Of a stretch of 64,000 nucleotides of DNA, positions 11,100-23,344 are shown one piece after another. The position numbers were made by a program, and so were the translations under genes. Source of the DNA: Malachius bipustulatus (taxonomy: Eukaryota; Arthropoda; Insecta; Coleoptera; Melyridae). The DNA lies in the NCBI GenBank assembly GCA_910589415.1, contig OU342635.1:7192001-7256000 (forward strand). The letters are read 5' to 3'. The notes under the pieces were generated by a model. That model made no database searches, had not been told where the DNA came from, and was given only the letters and a program-made list of their open reading frames with translations. Each line of letters opens with the position of its first letter. Position 1 is the stretch's first letter.

Positions 11100-13110
11100 A
11101 ATACACTATTTATGCGATTGATGCGCAAGAAGGTTTTTAAAATTGAGCTTCCCGAATTGTTTAAAAGTGAGCTTCGCATTTTAAATTCAGCTTGGAAAAG
11201 AGTCTTTTAAAGTTAAACGTCCTCTGAGTTTTTAATATTGAGCTGACCTGGTTCCTTGAAAACTTGAGCTAACCTATTGATCAATATTTAGTTTCTGTAG
11301 TTTGTTTTATTTAATCATAATGATCTTTTAAAATTAAGTATACCTAGGTTTGCTTAAAATTTAAATTGCGCTTGACAGACTCTTTTAAAATTAAGCTACT
11401 TTTGATCTGATTAAATAGAGTTTGTCAGAGTGTTTTAAAATTGAGCATATCTTGATTTGTTTAAAATTAAAATTAAACCTTACAGAATCTTTTAAAGCTA
11501 ACCGTGATCTGCTTAAATTGACTTTGGCAAGGTCTTTTAAAATTGAGCTAAACTCGATTGGTTCAAAGTGAGCTCGGAAGTGTATTTTTTTAAAGTTGAA
11601 CATACCTTGTGTTCTTAATATTGAGCTCACCAAATGTCGAGCTAACCAAGAGGGTCAAAATTTGATTTTTCAGGTTTGCTTAAATTGAGCATGACGGTTT
11701 TTTGGAGTTAAGCATATCTTGATCTGCTAAAATTCAGTTTGTCAGAGTCTCTTAAAATTGAGCATATCTTGATTTGTTTAAAATTAAAATTAAACCTAGC
11801 AGAATGTTTTAAAATATGTAATCGTGATAATGCAGTGAAATTGAGTTTGGCAGGGCTTTTTAAAACTGAGCTAAGCTTGATTTGTAAGCTCTTTTAAAGC
11901 TAATCGAGATCTGCTTAAATTGTAATTGGCAGAGGTCTTTTAAAATCGAGGTAGAATGTTTTAAAATAGAGGAATTTTATTAAAAACGAGCGTATCCTGC
12001 GTTCTTGATTTTGAGCTCACTAAATGTCAAGCTAACCAAGATTGTCAAAACTTTATTTCTCAGGTTTGTTTAAAATTGAGCATGATGGTTTTTTGGAGCT
12101 GAGCATATCTTGATTTGCTAAAATTGAGTTTTTAGAGTCTTTTAAAATTGAGCAAATCCTGATTTGTTTAAAATTAAAATTAAACCTAGCAGAATGTTTT
12201 AAATGTAATCGTGATAATGCAGTGAAATTGAGTTTGGCAGGGCTTTTTAAAATTGAGCCAAACTCGATTTGTACAAATTGAGCTTGGAAGTATCTTTTAT
12301 CAAAGTTGAGCTCACGTGTTCTTATTATCGAGCTCACCAAATTTCAAGCTAAACAAGATGGTCAAAATTTGATTTCTCAGGTTTGTTTAAATTGAACATG
12401 ACGGTCGTTTGGATTGACCTGACCTGACCTGGCAGAATCTTTTAAAGCTAATCGTGATCTGCTTAAATTGAGCTTGGCAGAGCTCTTTTAAAATTGAGCT
12501 AGAATCTTTTAAAATAGAGGTCTTTTATTGAAAACGAGCGTATCCTGCGTGCTTAATTTTTGAGCTCACCAAATGTCAACTAACCAAGAGGATCAAAGCT
12601 TGATTTCTCAGGCTTGTTTGAATTGGTCGTTTGGATTTGAGCTTATCTTGATCTACTAAATCTTGTTAGAGTTTCTTAAAATTGAGCATATCATGATTTG
12701 TTAAAAATTAAAATTAAACCTTACAGCATATTTTAAAGCGAACCGTGATCTGCTTAAATCGAGCTTGGCAGTTCTTTAAAATTGAGATAAACTCGATTGG
12801 TTCAAATTGAGCTTGGAAGTGTATTATATTAAAGTTGAGTGTACCCTGTAGATATTTTTAATATCAAGATCCCCAAATGTCAAGTTAACCAAGATGGTCA
12901 AAATTTTATTTCTCAGGTTTGTTTAAATTGAGCATGATGGTATTCTGGAGTTGACCTTACCTTGATTTGCCTTAAATTGAGCTAAAATTGAGCAAACGCT
13001 TGAAATTGAGCTTATCTTCATTTGTTTAAATTAACTTCTCAGGTTTGTTATAACAAAGTTTGACATAATTTTTTTTTTGTTTGTTAATTGAAGTTACCTT
13101 GATTTGTTTT
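11100..13110. repeat. Degenerate minisatellite built on TTTAAAATTGAGCT
   Basis: The core TTTAAAATTGAGCT / TTTAAATTGAGCTTGGCAG recurs dozens of times at intervals of roughly 25-55 bp. On top of this there is a longer period: the phrase CTCACCAAATGTCAAGCTAACCAAG recurs near 11622, 12008, 12328, 12565 and 12870, each time followed by TTTCTCAGGTTTG. The minus-strand open frames at 11391-11633 and 12053-12340 resemble each other only because they sit on this repeat. A second block of the same family lies at 15545-16185. Confidence 0.8.
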
Positions 13111-13620
13111 AAATAATTATTCAATTCAATTAACTCCTTGTGCTTGTTTATACACATATGATCTAATTGATTTTCCTGGTTATTGATTATTTTTTCTTCT
13201 AATAAGATTATAGATAATTATACATTGAAAAGGCTAAATAATTTATGACTTTAAGTAGTTACTTAATTAATTTAAGTTTATTACAACTTAATAAAGCTTT
13301 CATTAGGTTTATGTGGAGGATCCTCGGACGCATAAGTGCACCTGGTATTGGCCGATTTCCCATCAACTATTTCTATTTATATACGCATTAAACTTTAGGC
13401 AATCACATACTAACTTCCTATTCTATGTATGTATATAAGGTTTATAAATATATAAATAGAGGAAATTATTTTTAGATTTTCAATGCTAGAACTGGATGGT
13501 GACATTTCGTGAACGATTTCCCATACATTTTAACAGTGCAACTCGTTCATTATTTTGAATGAATCGCCAAAAAAACTTCAAGGATACGTCAAATACGTTT
13601 TACTGGGACCTAAACTAATT
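13111..13620. other. AT-rich intergenic DNA
   Basis: No gene or strong repeat seen between the minisatellite and the duplicated segment. Confidence 0.4.
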
Positions 13621-13624
13621 TCCA

Positions 13625-13835
13625 CACTGGGGGATAAATTATAATACTTCACACCTATTGCTGAAAAGCTTATATCTACCTATATAATATATGAATTAAT
13701 TAATTGGGATATTTCGCTGTCTGAAACACTGAAAACTTTACCGCTAACTTTAATTAGGTAGGTACATAATTTTTCCTAAACAAAGACCTTCTATTAATAC
13801 GAAACCTTCGTGTTCATGTTCTAGGATTAGTCCAG
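13625..13835. repeat. Duplicated segment, copy 1 (partner 14710-14925)
   Basis: Shared blocks in the same order: CACCWATTGCTGAAAAGCTT, GAATTAATTAAYTGGGATAT, ACTTTAATTAGGTA, and AAACAARGACCTTCTATTA followed by TTCATGTTYTAGGAT. Divergence and indels indicate an old duplication. Confidence 0.65.
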
Positions 13836-13880
13836 TCAACGAATGGCCCAAAAAGAGGTATTATAGAGACGTGAACAGGT

Positions 13881-14397
13881 ACCTAAGCGATTCCATCAGA
13901 AACTTGTTCACAGTGTTTAGTATTCGTGCTAGTGAGTAAACATACCAAAAGTCCTGACGTCTTGGTTACGAGCCGGGGAAGAGGAGGGGGGGGGGGGGGA
14001 AAGGTCCCACTTTTGGGGTTTTCGCTTGATCTTTAAAACGTTGCATGCAAAAAATTCTTATGATGAATAAAAGCTCGATAAATCTAAACAAATAAAATTT
14101 TTGAGCTGAAAGCTCTTTCTCTGATAATTATTTTAGACGATATGAAGGAATGTTTAATGGAAAAAAATTTTTTTTTTCGAAAATATATACTTTTTTGGCG
14201 AAAATCAAGTTTTGAATTAAAGTTGCACTTTATGAGCTTTTATTTATTACTTATACGGAAAATTTCCCCTGCAATACGCCTTTTTTGGAATATAACCGAA
14301 AACCACAAAAGTGGGACGTTTACCCTCCTCCCCTCCTCTGGCTCATCACCAAAAAAAATAAACACCTTGAACAAGTTTCTGAAGAAATTACTTAGGT
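13881..14397. mobile_element. Foldback element with nested inverted arms and a G14 tract
   Basis: Outer arms: ACCTAAGCGATTCCATCAGA (from 13881) pairs with the complement ending at 14397 (TCTGAAGAAATTACTTAGGT). Inner arms: GAGCCGGGGAAGAGG through GTCCCACTTTTGGGGTTTTCG (13963-14033) pair with 14296-14350. The left arm contains 14 consecutive G (13986-13999) where the right arm has CCTCCTCCCCTCC, so one arm has undergone slippage. No transposase is encoded; the open frame at 14142-14399 is incidental. Confidence 0.6.
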
Positions 14398-14474
14398 AAC
14401 TTCTTTTCTCACGCACTCTACAACACCTCCTTTCTGAACTGGACTAGATCATAACAAGAGTTTTTTTTTTAATA

Positions 14475-14565
14475 GTCAGAGACCTCGGTGATCAATCTGT
14501 CATTGGTGAGGGTTGCCTAGTGGGTAATTTTAAAACAATAACCTCTGCGTATTAGAACTTGTCTT
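14475..14565. repeat. Duplicated segment (partner 15010-15105)
   Basis: Both copies contain GTCATTGGTGAGG, TGCCTAGTG and GTAATT followed by an AAACAA block and CGTATTA. They lie 535 bp apart in the same orientation and go with the 13625/14710 duplication. Confidence 0.6.
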
Positions 14566-14709
14566 AAAAACTTTTCTAGGGCCAAGGATCTTTTTGGTTC
14601 AATTTCAGTATTAGGACAAATCGAAAAAAAAAGGTAATTTCGTCGATTAAATCCGATTCAGCCAAAAAATTTCCTAATTGAAATTTCAAAATTAACCCCT
14701 AGCACTAAA

Positions 14710-14925
14710 AGGATAAATTATTATTTTTCACACCAATTGCTGAAAAGCTTCTGAATGAATTAACTGGGATATTGAATGCGAGTGCTATTATAATTCCTAC
14801 AGATTATTATAGGTCATTTTGTCAGGAATTTTTGGAACGCTGAAAAACTTTAATTAGGTACATATTTTTTCTTAAACAAGGACCTTCTATTAGCACGATA
14901 ACTTCATGGTTCATGTTTTAGGATA
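14710..14925. repeat. Duplicated segment, copy 2 (partner 13625-13835)
   Basis: Direct-orientation relative of 13625-13835, about 1.09 kb downstream, with an extra stretch in the middle. The foldback element at 13881-14397 lies between the two copies. Confidence 0.6.
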
Positions 14926-15009
14926 TAAAAAAACTAGTCCTTCTTGTTCCTTCTTCTTTTTTACGCATTAACTAATGAGTGCCTAAGTAATAAGAATTTT
15001 TTGTTTATG

Positions 15010-15105
15010 GTCAACGATCTCGTTGATGTATCTGTCATTGGTGAGGCCTGCCTAGTGCGTAATTCTGAAACAAGAATCTCTTCGTATTATTAGAGTTCAT
15101 TGGCA
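15010..15105. repeat. Duplicated segment, second copy (partner 14475-14565)
   Basis: Same block order as 14475-14565 with point differences; part of the same local duplication. Confidence 0.6.
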
Positions 15106-15544
15106 ATTCTGGTTTTTACCTGACGTCCTTATGCCCTCTAACTTCGAGCTGGTTATTCTGTGGCATTATTTTAATGATATTTTTATGACCAAACTGGTTT
15201 GATGTTTTTTATTAAACTCGGGCATCAAGAAGTTTTTTTATGGCTTTTACCTAACGTCTTGATATCGGGCTAGTTTTTTTTATTATCTTTTTATATCTTT
15301 AATATTTTTTATATTTTTATTTGTTTCCTAATTTTTTATTTATTTGTATTTCTAGACGAGTATTCTTTTAAATTCAGGCACAATTCAATATCAGCACTTT
15401 ATTAATCAGAATGTGTTGAAATAAAAGAAAATTGTTTTACAGAGCATCTTGTATTGATTATCCTGGACATCTATATTAGAAACTCATACACACAAACGGG
15501 GATAGTTTTTGATCCATATTTATTATTGATACATTGATCAAAAT

Positions 15545-16185
15545 CGGCTTTTTCAGATTTATTTAAATTGAGCTGGTCAGAATCTTTCGAATGGAGCTTT
15601 TGTAGATTCTTTGAAATAGATTTTAGCAGTCTTTTAAAACTGAGCTTACTTTATTTAGTTAAAATTGAGCTTGGCACAGTCTTTTGCATTGAGCTTATCT
15701 GGGGGTTTGTTTAAATTCAGCTTGTAAGAGTCGTTCACTATTGCGGGGACAATGAGCTCCCCTGATATTGAGCTGGCCTGATTCTTTTAAATTGAATTTA
15801 AAAATTGATGTAACCTAAATTGATAATAATTTGCTGGGTTATTTAATCAGGTTTGTTTAAATTGAGCAGATCTAATTTTAGACTTTGTTCTGTGAAATTG
15901 AGCTAATCTAGATGTCTGGTTCTGATCTATTACATAGTTTAGGTAAAACAATATTATTAACTCTCTCAATTTTGTTTAAATTGAGCTGACTTTTTTATAG
16001 TGGTGGAGATATGCTTTTTAACACGAAGTATGGGACTTTGAGACTTTGTAGGTTTATTCAAATTGTGTATTCAAATAAACTTGCTTAGATTGATTTTAGA
16101 AGCCTTTTTAGATTAAGCTTAGGTGCGTTAGTTTGTTTAAATTGAGCTTTACGGGGTCTTTTTAAATCAAACTTACCTAGATTTT
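15545..16185. repeat. Second block of the TTTAAATTGAGCT minisatellite
   Basis: Carries the same core phrases as 11100-13110 (TTTAAATTGAGCT, CTTTTAAAACTGAGCTT, GTTTAAATTGAGC) but is more degraded. The duplicated segments and the foldback element separate the two blocks. Confidence 0.75.
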
Positions 16186-16189
16186 TCTC

Positions 16190-18685
16190 CCCGGCATATT
16201 TTCTGAATTTCTATCTATTACCTCTTATCTCATAACTAGAAGCTAAATCGTTTCTACTAAATTATCTTAGCCACATTCGAGTCCGAGACTGAAGAGCAAA
16301 AGAGTGTTTATCTCCGTTTCGAGAATTTACGCCTCTAACAAGATTCTCGCGAACGGCTACGATATTGCTGTCGCTTGATAGGTACGCAGTAACTAAATAT
16401 CGACTTATCGAATCGCCAGACGCGAATAAACAAAAGTGTTCCCGAAAATTAATCATTCTCGATTTAATCCATCTTCCTGGCCGCGATTAAATAAAACAAC
16501 GAAAGCCGTGAAACTTTTGATTTTGAGAAACTTAATTAATTAATAAAATGTTCCCGTGACGTCATATTACTACCAGGCAACACTATCTACGACCAGTACG
16601 GTAACTATTTTATATCGTGGAAGAGAAACGACTGGTTTGCTGTTCCAATCTACTACTAGCATTCCATTTGCTAACTTTCTTTGAGCCCCAACCACTTCAC
16701 CTGTAAGTAGAGCTTTCTTTTATATTCAAAGAACCCTTCTAATAAAAAGTATGCAGTTTCTATGTGGCAAGATTGTTCGAGTAAATTAGTATCTGACCTG
16801 ACCTGACCTGACCTGATCTTTCGCATCTTTCGTATTTAATTTTTTATAACGAAAGTGTAAAGCTTCTGTTAATTTAGCTGGTGGAGTGGATTTCGGTCCT
16901 CGGTGGTGGTTTTATGGTTTTGTCAAAGAAGTTGATTAAACGCCTGAAAAGGTCCCTCATTAAAATCTTTCTTATTTATTCAGGATCTCCCTGTATGTTA
17001 TATAATAAGGTGTATTATTGAATAAAAATGAATTACATACTCCAATTACCTGCCTATTTGTGCGTATTTGATTATGTGTCGTTCGTTTTTACAATACATC
17101 TAATGGGCATTAGTAAAATCGTTAGTATCGTGTCATGCAATTATTAATGAAATGTCTCAACTAAGTCTTGAATAAAATTTCACAACCCAGTGTTGTATAG
17201 GTAGGTATAGGTTATTCATAATTTATTTACAGCATATAGTTATTCTAAAATTAAGGATTTCTCTCTGCAAGGACGATGTTGCCAATATATAAATCCAGTT
17301 TAGAATTTCAATTTTCAATAGCTCTCCTGGTACCAATAATACGCGTGTACCGGTACCAGTAATGAACAACAGGTGTCGAAATTGTTTGAATGAATACCAT
17401 GCGGACTGGCATTGTTTGATTCTTACGATTTCTTTGACACGACTCGACATGACCGTCAACTCTGATGAGTAAAGAAGAGTTAAAGAACAAGTGGATGTGA
17501 CTATTTATATTTCCCATTTTTTAGCCAACTTTGCGTAAATTCAATTATAATTACGCCACGAGTTCAATTAACCATTCGGCAAATATTTGGATTTTATTTG
17601 CAAATATTTGCTAGACCGTGTGCTAGAAATTCGATTGCTTCAGGACAATGTAATACCGAAATGATTTTAATTGGTTAATACTCGAAGGATTGGAGAAACA
17701 TATCAGATAAAACCACTAAATTTTAACGATTTTTATTGATTCGTAGCAATTAGTTACTGTAAAAACTTGATATGGGTATAATATGCAAATATTTTTGAGA
17801 TAGTTTCCTTTAGATTTGTTTTACTTACAACAAAAATGATGTAAGACTTAATATAATATGATGTAAGAAACTTCTCATGGGATGGGATGTGATTCAAACT
17901 CGTACATGGTCACTTTTATCTTCATCTCTAACCAGAACGAATCATTTCTGAACTGTCAAAGTGGAAATCTTGTCGTCGATCACCTTAAAGCGGTCATATG
18001 AATTATTGAGAGATGTCTCTGACTGAAATGGGACATTTTTAACTGAAAAAAGAGGAAAAGTAACTTTATCGGTCGTTGTACCAGAAATGAAGACGTCATA
18101 ACCTTCTCTTTCATAGCAGCGAAAGAGAAAATGTTCAAAAATATATCTACCAGTTCTGGGCATCCACCATATTTTTTTCTCCGTATACTTCCTCAAGCAC
18201 ACTAAACTGCAAAAACGTCCCAAAATGAAAAGAGAGATTGAAATAACCTTTCAGGCTCGCCTGACGATAACCTATGACGCTGGGGCTTCTTCTTCCCCAG
18301 ATCCTCCCGATTTTGTTTTTTGCATTAACAGGACACCGGTTTTCTTTCCGTCTCCCCATGGTTGTGAAGGGGGAATGAGAGAAAATTACTTCACTCTTCG
18401 GTCGTCTGTATCTTTTTTTCCGAAGAAAACGCTATAAAACAGATCTCAACCAGTCCGATTTCGCGGAATGTGAACTTTCCAATTTTTTGACATTATGTTA
18501 TCACCTATATCCCAAATGTCTGCTTTCATTCTATTTATAATCCACTGCATTAAGATTCTGTTTATCTTTACGCATAATTATTTTATGTGCTCTGTCATGC
18601 GCAAATCCTTGTCTATACAATAATCACTCCCGCATGGATGTATGTAAGCTATTTATTGTTCTTTATTATCTGATTCTGTACCTCT
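16190..18685. other. Intergenic DNA, no gene recognised
   Basis: A (TGACC)n tract lies at about 16793-16815; a related TGACCTGACCTGACCT tract is in the minisatellite near 12416. Open frames at 17942-18223 (minus, 93 aa) and 18147-18359 (minus) overlap in different frames and match nothing I know. A strong splice-donor-like CACCTGTAAGTAG sits at 16697-16709 downstream of a TTTTATATCG box, but nothing shows transcription. Confidence 0.35.
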
Positions 18686-18689
18686 ATCT

Positions 18690-19860
18690 TTAGTTGCTTC
18701 AGTTTCCTTCGTCCCGCCATTATCACAATTTATGTCTTTGCCATGGAAATTTTTATCCCCATCAGTCGCAGTTTCTCTATTATTTCTATCATAGTCGTTT
18801 GTGCATGCGCTTCTAACATTTTCCTGGTTCTAGCCTTTACCACAACAGCCAGGTCGTCGGCATACGCGAATATCTTTACGTTCTTTCACACCGTAATTTT
18901 TAGCACCTGGTCGTAGAAGTCTCACATGATCGTTCCTGGTATCAAGCCCTGTGGCACTCCGCATATGATCTCAATGTTTTTTTTTTCGTAAGGGATTTGT
19001 ATGCAGTTGTCTGTCAAAGATGACTATATTATTCTCACCAGGTAGTCGCTGAATTCTTTGTTCTTCAGTTTTTTTTCATAATCCCTGCCAAGTGTACTAT
19101 ATCAAACTTATTCTCAATATTTTTATGCGCTTATCTGTTTATTTCATCTGTTTTTTTTTCTCAGGGCGTTTATTGCAGTTTTTCCTCCGAACCCGAACTT
19201 GCACTCATGAAGCAGATTGTGTTCTTCCATTTTCTCCTCTATTCTAACCTTTATAATCTGCTCCAAAAATTTGCATGTCAAATGGAGCAGACAGATTGAC
19301 CTGACTTGCTTGGATCATTTTTGGGCTTCTCTAATAGTAAGTATTACCCTAGATGTTCTCCCCAAATAGCAGGAAATACTCTTTCGCGTATGCAGTAGGT
19401 CATCGTCCTGGCAACATTATTTATGAAAGCCTTTATAACCTCAGGAGGGAGAGCATCGGGACCGGGGGCCTTCCCTAGTTTAATTTTCTTGGGCGCCATT
19501 ATGGCTCCGATGTTACACGTTTAAATTTTCCCTGTTTTCCAAGATAATTTGATTTTTTTTTTCGTGATTTGGGAATAATTTCTCTATTTGTTTCTGAAAG
19601 TTTTCTCTGCTTATTGTCAGCTTGTTGGTGACAACGCGATATCCCTTTCCCCAGACATCAGACATCCCTCTCGAGATCCTCACATATAGTTCCTTTCCAT
19701 TCCTGTGCCTCGTGTTTCTTTTATTAGTTTCTTCAGATTTTTATAGTTTCTTTGTATAATGTTTGACTTTATGTGTGTCTTTTCTGTTTTGTCTTGTATA
19801 CTTCATACGTGCTTCTGTACATTTTTTTCTCGCGGTCGCTATTTCGTCATTCCACTATAG
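18690..19860 (-). pseudogene. LINE ORF2 remnant: pre-RT and reverse transcriptase (R1/LOA-like)
   Basis: Read from 19860 downward, successive frames give WNDEIATARKK, then NLKKLIKET, then WGKGYRVVTNKL, the linker before the RT in R1/LOA-type elements. RT blocks follow in the correct order: PGPDALPPEVIKAFINN and VFPAIWGE (about 19470-19360), FLEQIIKVRIEEKMEEHNLL and KFGFGGKTAINAL (19275-19165), NKFDIVHLAGI (19110-19080), GVPQGLIPGT (18960-18930), and the catalytic FAYADDLAVVVKARTRK (18870-18820), then MGIKIS. The YADD box is intact, but several frameshifts and stops separate the blocks, so the copy is dead. The endonuclease and the 3' end are missing. R1/LOA affinity is from remembered motif style, not a search. 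Confidence 0.8.
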
Positions 19861-20485
19861 TAAACTGGTGGATGAGCATTGACAGTCTGAATATATTAAA
19901 AGTGACTTTGGTGAAAGAACTGGTTACCAACGTTGCAGATTCTCATAAATTCTTAAAAATTTTACGAGTAACGACCAAACGTGATGAGAATGATCAAGTT
20001 TAGGGGATCCCGGTGTTCAACTTGTTCGATTTGTATGTATTTCAAGAAGAGGAAATATCCAAGGAATTATTTAAATACCGAAGCATGACTTAACTCGCTT
20101 AGCATGGTGATGTATGGTTATTCCCAAAATTGAAGAAAGAGCGTCGTCTCTTCATCAGTTTCTTTATATCAATAACTCTACTTGAGAAATGAGAAAAAGT
20201 CAATGCTATCAAGGTGTCGGTTTGATTTTTTTTCTACGGGATACGATAGACCGTCCGAGAGGACTTGGACAGTCTAAAAAAATTGCTATTCCAATTCATG
20301 ACCCGATTTTGACGGATTTTTTATTCAGTCGCCATTTTGGATCTATCAGCTTGAATTTCGTATAAAAATTAAAATAATTTTCCTGATTTGGTTAGGATGC
20401 ATAAAAATCATAAGAAACGGGTCATCAAGTTACCAATTTGAAGAATTCATAAAAATAATGAATTGTAGGTCAATGAGTATAAGCA
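19861..20485. other. Intergenic DNA
   Basis: No gene recognised; the plus-strand open frame ending at 20003 overlaps the LINE and is not a gene. Confidence 0.4.
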
Positions 20486-20489
20486 CACA

Positions 20490-20785
20490 GAGTGCAATTG
20501 CTAGCCTGTTAGGTGGGTTCGGAGCAATCCTCCATCGCCCATAACAGTTGTCATGCTGGCAGTGCCCGAAACTCCAACCAGAGAGTTTGCTTCCGCATCC
20601 AACAGCAGAGCCTTCCAGAGTACCAAATCAAGCACAGACACGTGTTTCGTTCTACTGGAACTCATCAGTGTGCTGCATTCGGAGTGTCTGGAGGATGCTG
20701 TCGGATGAACGGAAGCCGGGGCCTCTTAAGGCCAGCATTAACACGGAACTCCGTGTGGTGTAAAATAGAGCGACATCTAGCGGTC
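20490..20785 (+). repeat. Dispersed 295-bp repeat, copy A (partner 30781-31073)
   Basis: Begins with GTGCAATTGCTAGCCTGTTA and ends in GAGCGACATCTAGC; the partner at 30781-31073 has the same sequence in reverse orientation with moderate divergence. In one frame copy A reads LAVPETPTREF, STDTCFVLLELISVLHSE and CLEDAVG before a stop; the partner reads VPETQSRKS, STDTCFALLGLISVLHHLE and YPKDVVECLKALQVL. The shared frame could be a decayed coding piece of a transposon or simply follow from shared DNA. I do not recognise the family. Confidence 0.65.
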
Positions 20786-22460
20786 AGTTCAAGGAACTAA
20801 CCGTGAGTTCACTCTAAATTGATTGATGTCAAATTTGAAGAATGTCAAAGAGAGAAATCTGGTTTACTGTGCTTGTTTGACTGGAGGGAAGCTTGATTGC
20901 TGCTTAGAACTTCTTTGTTAAAATCAATAAGTACTTTCCTATCGAAGCCAATAAGAATTGAATATAATTGACGTTTGCATACAGTCCTAGACATAATAAT
21001 TTCCGTAGTAATAATAGAGAGATCTATTTGTCTATTCAGTCTTGCCTGAATTTACTTTTTGGTATGTATGCATTATACCAACATTACAACCATGGCATTA
21101 TTGCCCATTTGCTTAATTTTATCAATAAGTCGGTAATTGGGACGGTATCGGTTTTTCCTAATGTGCATGTAGAGCAAGAAAATGAAAAGAAAATTGGCCG
21201 TCAAGTACTGCCACTGGCTGCCTCAATTACTGTAATTATTCACGATTCTGATATTATTATTGTCAACTTTACCTTGATTCTAGACATAAAAAATAACTTC
21301 CACGTTGACATTATGCAGAATGATACTAACATTATGATAAGGATTAAGTAGTGCATTAGTACCTAAATACAGGGTGATATCTGCTTAGGTATTTATTTAC
21401 TATACTTTAATTAATGTCAAGAAAGATAATAGCAACATCCATTTCCATACGAAGTGTCCCTAATAAACTTTATTAATATTGCTGTTTATTATTACTGTTT
21501 GTCATCATTAGGTAAGATTTTTATTTCATTTAATTCATTAATTAAAGCAAAATTACTAATTGAATTAATGCTCTTTGATTTATAAATGATCCAGTAAACA
21601 ATACTTCACAAGCGAAACGGTTTTTTTATTGTTTCAATTGTGAAAAAACGCAATTTGAACTATGCGCAAATTCAGGCTTAAAGTGTCCATCGAAGAGTTA
21701 TACCAGCACCGCTTATTCCACCACGATTTGGAGTAACTATGAATTTTATAATGTTCCCAAATAATGTTAGAGAATTATTTATCATAATAATTTTAGAATT
21801 TCAAAACGGATCTTATTGCTGTATTGTATGGAAATTCGTGAAGGTCATTTCCACCAATACCTCCGTTAAAGGATTAACATTTTTATTAAATTCTTTTTCC
21901 TATCGGTGCAGTAATTCAAGTAACTATGTATACAGATCTTATACTTATACAAAAAAATACATGGTTGTACATAGAGTGGATGAACAGACATTTCTTAAGA
22001 GACATCACTTGTTCCTGTATAAATTATAAAGTTCTTTATACGATTTTTGTCAAAAATTGTCATTACCAGGAAGCTAAGAGTAATTTTTGTCATTCCTACT
22101 AAAATTTGTCATCTGGATCGATTTAGAACCAAGAACACACGGTATAATTGTGTCAATGTTTTTGACAAATTTTTGGGTTTTTGGGCAACGTGAATTTCGT
22201 CATCAATTCAACATCAACTGAGAAACTACTGCATTTATTTGCTCGCCTTGAGAAAAATGACTGGACAAAAGGAAGTAGCAGGAGTAAACGGCCTTTGAGC
22301 ATCAATGTGGTCAAGAACATTTCGCTGCTGCGGCTGCAGAAGCTCCCCAAACGTAACCAGACGACGGGTGACGCGATCCGGTATCAAAAAACTCACTGTA
22401 ACAGTGAATTTCCCTCACATACTTGGCACAAGGTGCAAGAAACTAGGGACCGCTAGTCGC
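20786..22460. other. Intergenic DNA with three unrecognised open frames
   Basis: Plus-strand frames 20968-21351 (127 aa), 21739-22029 (96 aa) and 22181-22456 (91 aa) are longer than most in the window. They lack recognisable motifs, and I see no splice context or neighbours to support them. A lone CAGGGTGATATCTGC (near 21371) is a single foldback-type end. Confidence 0.3.
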
Positions 22461-22464
22461 GTGT

Positions 22465-23130
22465 AAATTATGTGCAAAGTGTGAAACGAACTATTTAACC
22501 CCTAGAGGGGAAAAATAGTCGCTGAGAGCATGAGACAAGAAAAACAAGGGTCGTAGGTTGAGTCGCTAGTCTAGGAGGGTCAACAATAACCAGCAGGTCA
22601 GCAGAACAACAGGTACTCTTTATTGAAAAATATAAAATCTATCACAGCTATTAATATGACACTCTTGAGCACGGTTAACAATTAAAAAAAACAGAGCGTG
22701 CGGTTTAGCAGAATGAATTGGTCGGATGCTAGTAGTTCACAAGGCACTTAGCTTCGTATGGCTCTTCAGTACGAGGATGACGATTGTTAGGTCAGGAGCC
22801 CTTCGGAGCGAGCTACAAGTCTAGCTGGAAGTAGACTGGATCTTCATGCTTGGCTCCGGAACTTGCTTCGGTTCGAAAGGTGGACTTGGTAGCAAAGAAA
22901 ATCTACCTTGGTACGGACAATCTGCTTGGCACGGAAAAGGCAGTTGCCTCCGGGAATAAGATGGCCTCCAGGAAAAGATTGCCTCCAAGAAAAAATTGCC
23001 TCCAGGGAAAAAGCTGTAATTTCATTGGTATCAGAAACACTCTTGCATTAATGAACGGTCCGATCGAGTCTGCTTGCCAAGGGTACATAAAATGATCTCC
23101 CGTCCTCAAGATAGGTTGAGATCAAAAATT
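22465..23130 (-). mobile_element. Possible solo LTR of a retrotransposon
   Basis: On the minus strand this patch, GC-richer than its flanks, has a TATA-like CATTTTATGTACCC (near 23095-23081) followed about 460 bp later by AATAAA (complement at 22619-22624) and a CT-rich stretch, the order expected of U3-R-U5. It also holds four 17-19-bp tandem units of the TTGCCTCCAGGAAAAAG type (22943-23012). No flanking target duplication, primer-binding site or internal domain was identified. The call rests on layout alone. Confidence 0.3.
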
Positions 23131-23344
23131 TCGGCGAAATTTTACAAGCGGAGCGAAACTCGATCGGATTTAGAAGCTGTAATTAAAATTAGCATACGGT
23201 ATTAAGAAAATATGATCCGTATAATTCTAGCACAATTAGCAAAATCATTCTACAACACTCACCAAGCCAAAAACGTGAGGGATGGTTATAATAATGAACA
23301 GTAAATTAAAGACGCCATTGTCTATTATTCGCAACAGGTATTTG

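Noticed and set aside
11391..12340. Two similar minus-strand proteins (80 and 95 aa) suggesting a small gene family
   Set aside because: Both lie on the TTTAAAATTGAGCT minisatellite; their similarity follows from the repeat, and they lack any domain.
17942..18437. Overlapping ORFs on both strands (93, 70 and 70 aa)
   Set aside because: Several frames open in the same less AT-rich stretch; none shows recognisable domains.
20968..21351. 127-codon ORF, among the longest in the window
   Set aside because: No known motif, AT-driven composition, no splice or promoter support; noted only inside the region entry.
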